Below are positions 42,397 to 50,798 of a DNA stretch of 64,000 nucleotides, piece by piece (position 1 is the first letter of the stretch; the number at the start of each line of letters is the position of its first letter). The notes below the pieces were generated by a model that made no database searches, had not been told where the DNA came from, and saw only the letters and a list, made by a program, of their open reading frames with translations. Origin of the DNA: Spirochaetota bacterium (GTDB lineage: Bacteria > Spirochaetota > Spirochaetia > Treponematales > Rectinemataceae); NCBI GenBank assembly GCA_029265615.1, contig JAJUIB010000009.1:1-64000 (forward strand). The letters are read 5' to 3'. The position numbers and the translations under genes were made by a program.

Positions 42397-43524
42397 CTAG
42401 GAATTCTTAAGACGCGGATCGAGCGCGTCGCGGAGGCCGTCCCCCATGAAGTTGTAGGACAGCACCGTGATGAAGATCATGAGACCCGGATAAAACGCCT
42501 TCCAGGGCGCCCGAATCATCGTATTGAGCTCCTGGGCGTTGGTGAGCATATTGCCCCAGCTTGCCGCGGGAGGCTGTACGCCGAGCCCGAAAAACGAAAG
42601 CCCCGACTCCGAGAGAATGGCGCCCGCGACGCCCATCGTTGCCGCGACAATGATCGGACCCATTGCGTTCGGAAGCACGTGGCGGAAAATGATGCGCCGA
42701 TCCTTCGCCCCGACGCATTTTGCCGCCTCCACGAAGTCCCGTTTCATGAGCGAAAGGAATTCGGCGCGCACGAAGCGAGAGATGCCCGTCCAGCCCGTGA
42801 GTCCCAGCACCACCATGACCTTGAAGATGCTTGGCCGTCCGATCGACATGACCGTGACAAGGAGAAGAAAGGTGGGTATGCACATAATGCCGTCGACGAT
42901 TCGCATCATGATGTTGTCGATGATGCCCCCATAGTATCCCGCGACGCATCCCCACACGACGCCGATGAGGATGGAGATGCCGACCGACACGAAGCCGATG
43001 GTGAGCGAGATGCGCGACGCATAGAGGATGCGCGAAAATACATCCCGGCCAAGCTCGTCGCGGCCCATGAAGTTGGGCGTGAAGAGAACGGGATTCCCCT
43101 GTTCGTCCTGGAGGTAGCTGCCTCCGGCCTTCGCTTTTGCGAGGAAGGCTGCATCAGCGGGATAACGGTTCTGGTCAACATCGCGGTAATAGGCCTGTCC
43201 GCGCACAGGCTCGAACACGACGTAGGACTTAAAGTCCTCGTCGTCGAAAAGGATGACGCGGTAGCTTGCAGTGTTCGGTGGCAGGTCGATCATGAAGATG
43301 TCTGCATTCGGATCCCCCGCCTCGGGGTATGGGGCGATGAGGGGCGCGAAGACGGCGAGTGTGTAGAGAATCACGAGGATGAAGAGGCCGGCGACAGCAA
43401 GGGCGTTCTTGCTAAACCTGCGCCAGATGACGCCGACCTTCTTGCCGAAGGTATCGGAGTACTCGGTGGACTCGGAAAGCTCGGCGACGGCGGAGCTTGG
43501 CACACTAGCGCTGTGCTTACTCAT
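42397..43524 (-). CDS. oppC: Oligopeptide ABC transporter permease OppC
   Basis: The product has 375 residues with about six membrane helices. The EAA loop region FVEAAKCVGAKDRRIIFRHV and the permease motif GRDELGRDVFSRILYASRISL are typical. The first periplasmic region (about 75-155) is about 80 residues long, longer than in most OppC, and rich in Asp and Tyr. The gene follows oppB by 14 nt. Confidence 0.92.
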   Translation of the reverse strand: MSKHSASVPSSAVAELSESTEYSDTFGKKVGVIWRRFSKNALAVAGLFILVILYTLAVFAPLIAPYPEAGDPNADIFMIDLPPNTASYRVILFDDEDFKSYVVFEPVRGQAYYRDVDQNRYPADAAFLAKAKAGGSYLQDEQGNPVLFTPNFMGRDELGRDVFSRILYASRISLTIGFVSVGISILIGVVWGCVAGYYGGIIDNIMMRIVDGIMCIPTFLLLVTVMSIGRPSIFKVMVVLGLTGWTGISRFVRAEFLSLMKRDFVEAAKCVGAKDRRIIFRHVLPNAMGPIIVAATMGVAGAILSESGLSFFGLGVQPPAASWGNMLTNAQELNTMIRAPWKAFYPGLMIFITVLSYNFMGDGLRDALDPRLKNS

Positions 43525-43538
43525 GTCTCATCCCCTTG

Positions 43539-44492
43539 CTAGTATTTGATACGCGGATCCGCGACCGCGTAGAGCAGATCTGCGATGAGCGAGCCGAGAA
43601 TGACCATGGTCGAGGTGAGCATGAGATTGCCCATCATGAGCGGATAGTCGCGGTTAAACGAGGCGGTGATTGCGATACGGCCTATGCCCGGCCAACCGAA
43701 AATGGACTCGACGATGACGGCGCCGCCGACGAGGCCTGGGATGATGAGGCCAAGGAGCGTGATTACGGGAAGTAGTGCGTTTCGGAGCGCATGCTTGGTT
43801 ATTACGACGAAGCCGGAAAGCCCTTTCGCGCGGGCCGTGCGCACATAATCCTGGCGGATGACTTCGAGCATCGAGGATCGCATATAGCGCATTTTGCTCG
43901 CCATGGAACCCATGCCGAGGACGATTGTCGGTAATACGATGTACTTGAGGCGGTCGAGTATGACGGGCCCCTTGACATCAAGGCTCTGCATGCCGGCTGT
44001 GGGGAACCAACCGAGCCTGAGGCTGAAAAACAATATGAGGAGGAGGCCGAACCAGAAACTCGGCAGAGAGACGCCAATGAACGATATCGTTGAAAAGAAG
44101 TAGTCGATAGGTGTGTTCCGCTTTATCGCCGAGATAATCCCGGCGGGGATGGCAACTGCAAAGGAAAAGATCGTCGCGGAGAGCGCAAGCACAAGGGTAT
44201 TGGGGAGCGACTCAAGGAGCACCTCCATTACTGGACGCTGGTAGAAGAACGACTTGCCAAAATCGCCGCGGAGCACGTTGCCGAGCCAGACGAGATAGCG
44301 AATGTGAAGTGGCTTGTCGAGGCCGAGCTCCCTGCGGACGAGGTCGAGATTCGCCTTGTCCATCTGGTCAGGGCTCACGAACATGTAGACCGGGTCGCCG
44401 GGCGCCAGGTTAATGATAATGAACGTGATGATCGTCACGATCAAAAGAAGGGGGAGGGCCTGGATGAGGCGCCTAATCAGGAATTTCCACAC
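43539..44492 (-). CDS. oppB: Oligopeptide ABC transporter permease OppB
   Basis: The product has 317 residues and six membrane helices. The N-terminal FLIRRLIQALPLLLIVTI and the motif LAPGDP are typical of OppB; the EAA loop reads YVRTARAKGLSGFVVITKHA. The start is GTG 44492, 7 nt after AAGGAG; upstream in-frame codons have no such site and would add 40 very basic residues lacking family resemblance. Confidence 0.9.
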   Translation of the reverse strand: MWKFLIRRLIQALPLLLIVTIITFIIINLAPGDPVYMFVSPDQMDKANLDLVRRELGLDKPLHIRYLVWLGNVLRGDFGKSFFYQRPVMEVLLESLPNTLVLALSATIFSFAVAIPAGIISAIKRNTPIDYFFSTISFIGVSLPSFWFGLLLILFFSLRLGWFPTAGMQSLDVKGPVILDRLKYIVLPTIVLGMGSMASKMRYMRSSMLEVIRQDYVRTARAKGLSGFVVITKHALRNALLPVITLLGLIIPGLVGGAVIVESIFGWPGIGRIAITASFNRDYPLMMGNLMLTSTMVILGSLIADLLYAVADPRIKY

Positions 44493-44566
44493 CTGACGTC
44501 TCCTTGGAATCCTTGTTTCTGAAGGGCTTTTTTTCGCACAGCGTTTCCGTCGTGAGGTGCGCAGAT

Positions 44567-44619
44567 CCGCTTTATTCGGGCGCCGCATGCGCGGCGCCCG
44601 AATGGCGCGCATAAGCGGC
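44567..44619 (-). promoter_or_regulatory. Long hairpin between oppA and oppB
   Basis: A 13-bp perfect stem (44574-44586 with 44591-44603) around a 4-nt loop ATGC starts 17 nt after the oppA stop; flanking CCGCTT and AAGCGG can extend it. No T-run follows, so it more likely stabilises oppA mRNA or lowers downstream expression than stops transcription fully. Confidence 0.7.
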
Positions 44620-44620
44620 C

Positions 44621-46189
44621 TTATTCGATGTACGACTTCTCCGCGTTGTACCAGCCGAGAAGGTCGTAGCTGATCACATTCTTGACCTTCTTGTTGTATG
44701 CGTAGGCCTGCGTGCGGTTGATGAGGAAGGTGTAGGGGACTTCGCGGCCCACGATTTCCTGCACCTTGAATGCGAGCTCGGCCTGCTTCGCGGTATCCGC
44801 GGTCGCTTTGATCGCTTCGAGAAGCTTGTCGACCTCGGCGTTGGCGTACTTGCCGCGGTTGAGGTAGCCCTTGCCAGAGGGCGTTGCCTCGGAGTGGTAG
44901 AATGCCTGATGATCGGCGGTGAGCCCGGTGGAGAAGCCGCCGACATAGGCGTCAAAGCGGCCGACTTCGACGTACTTCGTGAGGAAGGTGTTCCACTCGA
45001 GGATCTGCGCTTCGACTTCAACACCGACGACCTTGAAGGCGCTCTGCACATACTGGAGGATCTTCTCGCGCATGATGTTGCCCTTGTTGGTGATCATGAA
45101 GAGCTTCATGCGCTTACCGTTCTTCACCCTGATGCCGTCTGGTCCGACTTTCCACCCCGCCTCGTCGAGAAGCTGTTTCGCCTTTGCAAGGTCATAGGCG
45201 TAGTTCGGGGCCTTGGCGTTGTAGAACGGCGTTCCGGGGATGAAGGAGGATACTCCGGGCCGGCCGTTCCCCTTGTAGATACCTGAGACGATGGCCTGCT
45301 TGTTAATCGCGTAGGAAAGAGCCTGTCGGACGCGGACATCGCTCGTGATTTCGCCCTTGCAGTTCCAGATGATCGCATCAAAGACGTTGCCGACATAGCG
45401 GTGCACGTCGAGCGAAGGGATGGCGCTCATGCGTGCGACCTCGGCTTCGGGCACGAAGACGCGGTTGGTCTCGCCTTTTTCGGTGGCGACGAGGGCTGTC
45501 GCCTGGCTTCCCTTGTTGAGGTAGACATAGCGGTCGAAGCCGACCGGGCCGTCGAAGTACTTGTCGAAGCGCTTGAGGACGACACGCTGGTTCGTGAGCC
45601 ATTCCTCGAACATGAAGGGGCCGTTGCCGATCGGGGCGCGCGCAAAAGCGCTCTCCTTGAGCTTCGTTTTGTCGTACTTCTGGATTTCGGAGGCGGGCAC
45701 CGCGTATGCGGTGGTGAAGGCGTTGAGGAGGACGCCGTCGACCTTCGAAAGCTTGAAGACGACCGTGTAGCGGTCGGGCGTCGTGATCTCGGAGACCGCC
45801 TCGAAGACCGTGCGCCGGGGCGAGTTAACTGCGGGATCGCGGATGAGGTCGTAGCTCACCTTGACATCGTTCGAGGTCATCTCCTCGCCGTTGTGCCAGA
45901 GCACGCCCTTGCGGAGCTTGAAGGTATAGGTGAGTCCGTCGGGCGATATCTGGTACGACTCGGCCACCCAGGGGATGATCTTGAGGTTTTTGTCATAGTT
46001 AAGAAGGGGGGCGAAGACGTTCACAAGGACGTCGCTCGATGCAGAATCAGCGTGCATGAAGGGCACGAAGTAGAGGGGGTCAGAAAAGGTAGCGAACATG
46101 AGGTCGCCGCCCTGTTTCTGCTGCGCGGCAAGGGGGGCGGCGAGGACGGCGGCGAGCGCCAGGACCGCCAAAAGGCTCTTTGATTTCAT
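44621..46189 (-). CDS. oppA: Oligopeptide-binding protein OppA (family 5)
   Basis: The product has 522 residues. A signal peptide (KSLLAVLALAAVLAAPLAAQ) directs it across the inner membrane; no lipobox cysteine follows, so it may be soluble or held another way. Family-5 motifs are PLLNYDKNLKIIPWVAESY and the SPDGLTYTFKLRKGVLWHNG stretch that marks these binding proteins, and DVRVRQALSYAINKQAIV. It captures peptides or other nickel/opine-like solutes for OppBCDF. The gene lies 12 nt after the exported-protein gene and before a long hairpin. Confidence 0.92.
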   Translation of the reverse strand: MKSKSLLAVLALAAVLAAPLAAQQKQGGDLMFATFSDPLYFVPFMHADSASSDVLVNVFAPLLNYDKNLKIIPWVAESYQISPDGLTYTFKLRKGVLWHNGEEMTSNDVKVSYDLIRDPAVNSPRRTVFEAVSEITTPDRYTVVFKLSKVDGVLLNAFTTAYAVPASEIQKYDKTKLKESAFARAPIGNGPFMFEEWLTNQRVVLKRFDKYFDGPVGFDRYVYLNKGSQATALVATEKGETNRVFVPEAEVARMSAIPSLDVHRYVGNVFDAIIWNCKGEITSDVRVRQALSYAINKQAIVSGIYKGNGRPGVSSFIPGTPFYNAKAPNYAYDLAKAKQLLDEAGWKVGPDGIRVKNGKRMKLFMITNKGNIMREKILQYVQSAFKVVGVEVEAQILEWNTFLTKYVEVGRFDAYVGGFSTGLTADHQAFYHSEATPSGKGYLNRGKYANAEVDKLLEAIKATADTAKQAELAFKVQEIVGREVPYTFLINRTQAYAYNKKVKNVISYDLLGWYNAEKSYIE

Positions 46190-46201
46190 CGCGGCTCCTC
46201 C

Positions 46202-47326
46202 TTACTTGAGGCTTACGAGGACGATGTTGTACGCCTCGGCGGGCTCGGTGCTGATGATGACGCTGGCGCCGGCTTTGAGGTCCTTGACTGTCGCGGGTGC
46301 GCCGCTCGCCTGGGTTATGGTCACGCCAGGCGACATGGCGAGGGTGACGGTCTTTTTGCCGAATGCCAGGGAGAGTTTTTTCGCACTCGCTGACTTGAGG
46401 ACGGCGGGCATGGCGTTGAAATAGGCGTCGATATGGATGATGGCGCCCTCAGGGTTACAGCGGACGAGCCAGTAATTTGCCTCGTTCATCGCCTCGGCGA
46501 GGCTTGCGCGCGTACCGTTCACCTCGATGCAGGCGGCCTCGTCGACGGGAAGATAGGTTATCTCCGTCGAGGTTTCGCGGAACATCTTTTTCTTAAAGGA
46601 GAGCTGCACGATCTTCTCGGCCGCCTCGCGATCGGCGCCGAGCTCCTGGTCAAATTTGAGCGTGTAGACGCCCTTCGTAAGGTCGAGGAGGGCGGAGCTT
46701 CCCGCAGGCTCGGCGAAGCTCCCCTTGCCGTCGGTCGAGGGGAGCACCTTGAGCTCGACCCCCTTCACGGTGAGCTTGACGCTGTCGGGGAGGACGAAGA
46801 TGTTGCCGAGCATGATGGTCTTCGAGTCGGCGAGCGCCCATGCATCGTCTGTCTCAGGCTCAAGCTCGACGAGCTCGACCTTCGACTTAATCCTGCCCTT
46901 GTCATCCTTGACTTCGGAGGCCTTGGCATTGCTCGAGTCCGTCTTGTTGACGCGCACGTCCTTCACACCAACAACAGAGGGGGTCTCGGTCGGGACGGGA
47001 TAGCCCTGCGTTTCAAGGCCATAGAAGGGGAGTTGGACGGACAGAGCCTTCTTGCCTGCATAGGTCACCACGGCTTTGAGGCCCTTTCGGGCGGCGGCGA
47101 GCCAGTCCATGTCCTGGTCGCCGCGCTTGACCACGGTGGCGGCGTCAAGCGTGAACGTGAAGTCCTTGGCCTTGCCTTTGGCATCGACCGTCGCGATGGT
47201 GAGGCTGTTGCCGCTGAAGGCGATCAACGTGCCCGTCTGCGTCTCGCCTTTTGTCTCGCCCGCGAAGGTCAGCGCAGTGCCGACGAGCGCGAGGATGGCG
47301 ACGATCGACAGGAGTCTTGATTTCAT
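46202..47326 (-). CDS. Exported protein of unknown function heading the opp operon
   Basis: The product has 374 residues. The signal peptide is LLSIVAILALVGTALTFAG. No lipobox or membrane anchor follows. The N-terminal and C-terminal ends each show a small beta-rich module with the pattern TVVKRGDQDMDW...KGLKAVVTYAG and GVTITQ...VKDLKAGASVIIS, resembling the OB-like DUF5666 modules found in exported proteins. The middle holds EVNGTRASLAEAMNEANYW and other segments I do not recognise. AAGGAGGAGGAG precedes ATG 47326 and fixes the start. It is the first gene before oppA (12 nt), so it may cooperate with peptide capture; this is inference. Confidence 0.72.
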   Translation of the reverse strand: MKSRLLSIVAILALVGTALTFAGETKGETQTGTLIAFSGNSLTIATVDAKGKAKDFTFTLDAATVVKRGDQDMDWLAAARKGLKAVVTYAGKKALSVQLPFYGLETQGYPVPTETPSVVGVKDVRVNKTDSSNAKASEVKDDKGRIKSKVELVELEPETDDAWALADSKTIMLGNIFVLPDSVKLTVKGVELKVLPSTDGKGSFAEPAGSSALLDLTKGVYTLKFDQELGADREAAEKIVQLSFKKKMFRETSTEITYLPVDEAACIEVNGTRASLAEAMNEANYWLVRCNPEGAIIHIDAYFNAMPAVLKSASAKKLSLAFGKKTVTLAMSPGVTITQASGAPATVKDLKAGASVIISTEPAEAYNIVLVSLK

Positions 47327-47762
47327 CGCGTTCTCCTCCTCCTTATAAAATCCGGGGGCCTTGAGCGGGCCGCCCGTCCCGCCTTGCGCGAAGATGCGCG
47401 GCGGATTGATATGCGGCCTCATCGTATAAGCCCTTTTGCGCGCGCGCAAGTTATTTTTGCAGGTATTTTATTGTGGTATATGATTTTATCGATAGTATCC
47501 CTTTGGGATTTTTTCCTGACAGTACACGTGCGGCCTCGTGGGCTGTCTCCTACGACTGCAGAAACATGTTTTTATAGGAATTGTGCTTGTGCTATGCGTG
47601 TAAATAAATTGGCTGTGTATATTTTATATAGTGGGTATAATTCCCGGACTTGGCGTGGGCCTGTACAAAGTCGTTTTGGGATTTATTCCTAGCATCTGGC
47701 GCTGCGGGCATCGCCAGATGCTTGCGCCGCAAGGTCTGCTTGCGACGCAGAATTTCCTTTTT
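47327..47762. other. Gene-poor AT-rich intergenic stretch
   Basis: This 436-bp gap is the longest without a protein gene. On the minus strand it holds the opp operon promoter near 47421-47449. The centre (47450-47640) is AT-rich and shows several TATA-like stretches. The right part (47640-47762) holds two hairpins and a possible small RNA. No tRNA was recognised. Confidence 0.7.
47421..47449 (-). promoter_or_regulatory. Promoter of the opp operon
   Basis: TTGCGC (47444-47449) and TACGAT (47421-47426) on the minus strand are 17 nt apart. The -35 box lies within the palindrome TTGCGCGCGCGCAA (47436-47449), a possible operator. The leader would be about 90 nt. Confidence 0.5.
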
Positions 47763-47764
47763 TT
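47648..47764 (+). ncRNA. Candidate small RNA or 3' structured region
   Basis: A TATAAT box at 47636-47641 is followed by an 11-bp perfect hairpin (47691-47701 with 47712-47722), a second hairpin (CGCAAG 47728-47733 with CTTGCG 47739-47744), and a run of seven Ts at 47758-47764. No known RNA family is recognised and the -35 region is poor. On the other strand the hairpins could instead mark the end of the operon that finishes at 47763. Confidence 0.3.
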
Positions 47765-48710
47765 AGCGCCCGACGAAAAGACCGGCAAGCAGGGGGAGGG
47801 TTGCAAGCGACAGGGCTGTCGAGACGACGACAAGGCGGGAGGCGGTTTCCGCATCGCCGCCTCCTGCCTCCGCGAGAATGCTCGCATTGGCGGCGACTGG
47901 CATCGCGGCGATGACGACGGGCATGCCGAGGAGGAGTCCCTCAAAGCCGCATGCCTTGAGCACGGCGTAGAGGGCGAGGGGGAAGAGCGCAAGACGGTAG
48001 GCGCTTGTGAGCCAGACGCGCGGAGAAAGGAAGGCGCGGAAATTCGAACCGGCGAGGGTTGAGCCGATGAGGAGGCTTGCAAGGGGGGTCGTCGTATCGC
48101 CTAAGAGGCTTGCGGCGCGGAGAAGGGGCGCTGGGATGCGGAACTCAAGGAGGAAGAGTGCGAAGCCGACGAAAGACGAAACTCCCGCGGGGGTTACAAA
48201 GTCGGACAGCGCAAGGCGCCGTGCCGCGCGGCTCTGGGAGGGAGAGCCTTCGCCGCCAAGACCATGGGAAATGATCAGTGCACCGACAGAAAAGGCAAGA
48301 ATCTGGAAGGGGATGTTGTAAATCGAGGTGAGAAAGACGCTTTCCTTTCCGAAAAAGGCCTCCATGACCGGAAAGCCCATGAAGGCGACGTTGGAAAAGA
48401 CGCTGGCGAAAACGTGCACACCGCCCTCGGCGCCGCGTGCGCGGATAAGCCGGGCAAAGGCGAACGCGAGCGGAAAGGCAGATGCATAAACTGCGAAGGA
48501 GAGACCCAGCGCCGTGAACGCCTGGCTACGGAGTTCGGGACTCAAGGGGCGCTGCATCGAGGTGACAATGAGGCAGGGGAGGATAAAATTGACAAGAAGG
48601 CGCGACAAGGCGCGCCGTGTCCCCGCCTCAAGGAAGCCGGATTTGCCCGCGGCAAAGCCCGCGGCCATAAGAATGAAGAGCACCAAGGTCGCTTCGAGCG
48701 CTGGAGACAT
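47763..48710 (-). CDS. AEC-family (auxin efflux carrier type) transporter
   Basis: The product has 315 residues and about ten membrane helices. The N-terminal half has the family pattern ILMAAGFAAGKSGFLE and LLVNFILPCLIVTSM; the second half has the GLLLGMPVVIAAMPVAANASILAE stretch, which holds the crossed-helix proline region. AEC carriers export or take up carboxylates and similar anions. It follows the FGGY kinase gene by 2 nt and belongs to the MerR-kinase-carrier operon. Confidence 0.85.
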   Translation of the reverse strand: MSPALEATLVLFILMAAGFAAGKSGFLEAGTRRALSRLLVNFILPCLIVTSMQRPLSPELRSQAFTALGLSFAVYASAFPLAFAFARLIRARGAEGGVHVFASVFSNVAFMGFPVMEAFFGKESVFLTSIYNIPFQILAFSVGALIISHGLGGEGSPSQSRAARRLALSDFVTPAGVSSFVGFALFLLEFRIPAPLLRAASLLGDTTTPLASLLIGSTLAGSNFRAFLSPRVWLTSAYRLALFPLALYAVLKACGFEGLLLGMPVVIAAMPVAANASILAEAGGGDAETASRLVVVSTALSLATLPLLAGLFVGR

Positions 48711-48712
48711 GA

Positions 48713-50200
48713 CTAGTCCTCTCCGCGGCGGGCCGCCGCGCGTTCGTCGACGGGGCCGAGCGCTGCAAGCGCCTCGCGGTAGCGCGCATAGGCCTCGCCG
48801 TATCGCTGCGCATGGCCTTGGTCGGGTTCGTAGCGTTCCGCGATTCGCACAAGGCGCTGCGCCGCCTCTTTAAGGCTCGTGGCCTCGCCGAGGGCGAGGG
48901 CGCAGGCCGCCGCGTCGCCTGCAAGCTCGCAGTCGGCGAGCTCGGGCGTCTCCACGACGAGGCCGAGTACATCCGCCTTAAGCTGTGCGAGAAATCCGTT
49001 CTTTGCAGGGGCGCCACTTGTCCGAATAAGGCGCGCTGGGAAGCCCGCATCCTGGGCGAGTTCGAGTGGGTAGCGCAGTCCGTAGGCGAGTGCCTCGCAG
49101 GCGCCGCGCGCAAGATCCTCGCGGCCATGGGCGAGCGAAAGACCGACAAAGGCGCCGCGCCGATCGGGCGACCAAAGCGGCGCACGCTCACCCGCAAGAT
49201 AGGGCAAAAAAACAAGACCGCGCGCCCCTGGCGGCGAGCGCTCGGCCTCGGCAAAAAACGCCTCGGCGAAAAAACCATCTGCGCCGGATTTCGAAAAGCC
49301 CGCAATGCGCGCCACCCATTCAAGCGCCTTGCCCGCGGTGGATAGTCCGCCAGAAAGGTTGAAGAGGCCAGAAATCGCGTGGGGAAGCGAAAGGAGGGCG
49401 CGTCCGGGGTAGGGGCGCTCCGCCGCAAGGTTGAGTGCCTCGCTCGTACCGCTGCGGTCGCAGGCGAGGCCGGCTTCGATGGCGCCCGATCCGACGACGC
49501 AGGCGAGAAAGTCGGGATAGGCGGCGACGACGGGGATGCCTGCCCTAAGGCCGAAACGGGCTGCCGGGCCTGCAAGGAGGCGGCCGATGCACTCGCCCGG
49601 CCGGACGAAGCGGGGGAAGCGCTCGCTGGGCAGGCCGAGCGCGTCAAGGCTGCGGGAAGACCAGATGTAGGGCTCGTAGCCTGGGGCGGGGAGGTAGGTG
49701 ACCGCTTCGCCTGAAAGGTGGAACGCAAGGTACTCGGGGCAGGAAAAAAACCAGCGCCCGCGCTCACGGACCGCGTTGACATTGCGCCAAAGCCACAGTG
49801 CTTTGGGGAGGTAAAAGCTCGAGTCGAGGGGAAGTCCTGCGATGCGTGACACTTCCGCCGCTTCGCAGGTGGCGCGGCGGTCCATCCAGGAAAGCGCGGG
49901 GCCGAGAGGCGCCCCCGATGCGTCCGCGACAAGAAGCGTGGGACCGTTGCCGCTCACGGCGATGGCGCGTATTTCGGCTTGGCCCTTGCCCGAGCCGAGA
50001 CCCGCGCGGGCCGCGCCGATTTCTCGGGCCGCATCTGCGGCTGCGGCGAGCCACTCGGCGGGGGCGGCTTCGCGTTCGTTTGGGGCTGCACCCTGGCGGA
50101 GCGTGACGGGACGCCGGGCTTCGGCAAGGGCGCGGCCCTCTTCGGAGACAAGCGCCGCTTTGACGGCCGAGCTGCCGATGTCGAAGACGAGATAGGCCAT
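48713..50200 (-). CDS. FGGY-family carbohydrate kinase
   Basis: The product has 495 residues, the usual length of xylulokinase-like enzymes. The N-terminal phosphate-binding stretch is LVFDIGSSAVKAALV, the conserved Trp-Met-Asp is in LSWMDRRA, the catalytic Asp region is VVAAYPDFLACVVGSG, and the second phosphate loop is ACDRSGTSEALN. LVFLPYLAGERAPLWSPDRRG is close to the FGGY signature. It phosphorylates a sugar or polyol; substrate cannot be read from sequence. The start at ATG 50200 lies 4 nt after the MerR gene stop. Confidence 0.88.
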   Translation of the reverse strand: MAYLVFDIGSSAVKAALVSEEGRALAEARRPVTLRQGAAPNEREAAPAEWLAAAADAAREIGAARAGLGSGKGQAEIRAIAVSGNGPTLLVADASGAPLGPALSWMDRRATCEAAEVSRIAGLPLDSSFYLPKALWLWRNVNAVRERGRWFFSCPEYLAFHLSGEAVTYLPAPGYEPYIWSSRSLDALGLPSERFPRFVRPGECIGRLLAGPAARFGLRAGIPVVAAYPDFLACVVGSGAIEAGLACDRSGTSEALNLAAERPYPGRALLSLPHAISGLFNLSGGLSTAGKALEWVARIAGFSKSGADGFFAEAFFAEAERSPPGARGLVFLPYLAGERAPLWSPDRRGAFVGLSLAHGREDLARGACEALAYGLRYPLELAQDAGFPARLIRTSGAPAKNGFLAQLKADVLGLVVETPELADCELAGDAAACALALGEATSLKEAAQRLVRIAERYEPDQGHAQRYGEAYARYREALAALGPVDERAAARRGED

Positions 50201-50204
50201 CACG

Positions 50205-50675
50205 CTAGCCCCGTGCAAGGAGGAGCCGCACGTCACAACGCTCCGCGTAGGCGCAGGTCCCGCAGGATGCGCCCGGACATTGGAAGAAATCGGTGACGCG
50301 TTCAAGCTGCTCAATGTGCCATGAAAGGTCTTCGATGTAGGCATTAAGCGCGTCGCGCCTGCGTTCCGCTTCCGCACGTTTTTCGCGGTATTTCTCCGCA
50401 AGCTTTGCCCGAATCTCCTCGCCCGAGCGGTCGCGGCGCGCGAGCGCGAAGAGCTCGGCGATATCGGCGAGCGCAAGCCCGTAATCCTTGAGCTGCTGGA
50501 TACGTTTGAGGTAAATGACATTTTTCTCGTCGTATTTGCGATGGGCTCCCTCCTCGCGATCGGAGGGCTCAAGAAGGCCGAGCTCCTCATAGTAACGAAT
50601 TGTCCGCGGCGTGACGCCAAACATCGCGGCGAGTTCGCCGATGCGGTAGAGGACCGGTGGTGTATCGCTATCCAT
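50205..50675 (-). CDS. MerR-family transcriptional regulator
   Basis: About 156 residues. The winged helix is YRIGELAAMFGVTPRTIRYYEELGLLEP followed by RKYDEKNVIYLKRIQQLKDYG; a long coiled coil and a C-terminal cysteine group (CPGASCGTCAYAERC) follow. The Cys group could bind a metal or sense redox state. MerR proteins usually activate a neighbouring promoter by untwisting a 19-20-bp spacer. It probably controls the FGGY kinase and AEC carrier that follow it. The start is uncertain; GTG 50723 is an alternative. Confidence 0.82.
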   Translation of the reverse strand: MDSDTPPVLYRIGELAAMFGVTPRTIRYYEELGLLEPSDREEGAHRKYDEKNVIYLKRIQQLKDYGLALADIAELFALARRDRSGEEIRAKLAEKYREKRAEAERRRDALNAYIEDLSWHIEQLERVTDFFQCPGASCGTCAYAERCDVRLLLARG

Positions 50676-50755
50676 GGAGCGCTTGGAAACCTGACCTTTC
50701 ACGTCAATTTCGCGGCGCGGCACATTCGCGGCGTCGATTCGTCCGCGCGCGGCTC

Positions 50756-50763
50756 AGTATACT
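50756..50763. promoter_or_regulatory. Symmetric -10 element between divergent operons
   Basis: The palindrome AGTATACT gives a TATACT -10 box on both strands, one facing the MerR operon and one facing the BMP lipoprotein gene. Two polymerases could not use it at once. Confidence 0.5.
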
Positions 50764-50798
50764 CCAGCCCGCAATCGCATGAGAAGTGAGGTATGAGC

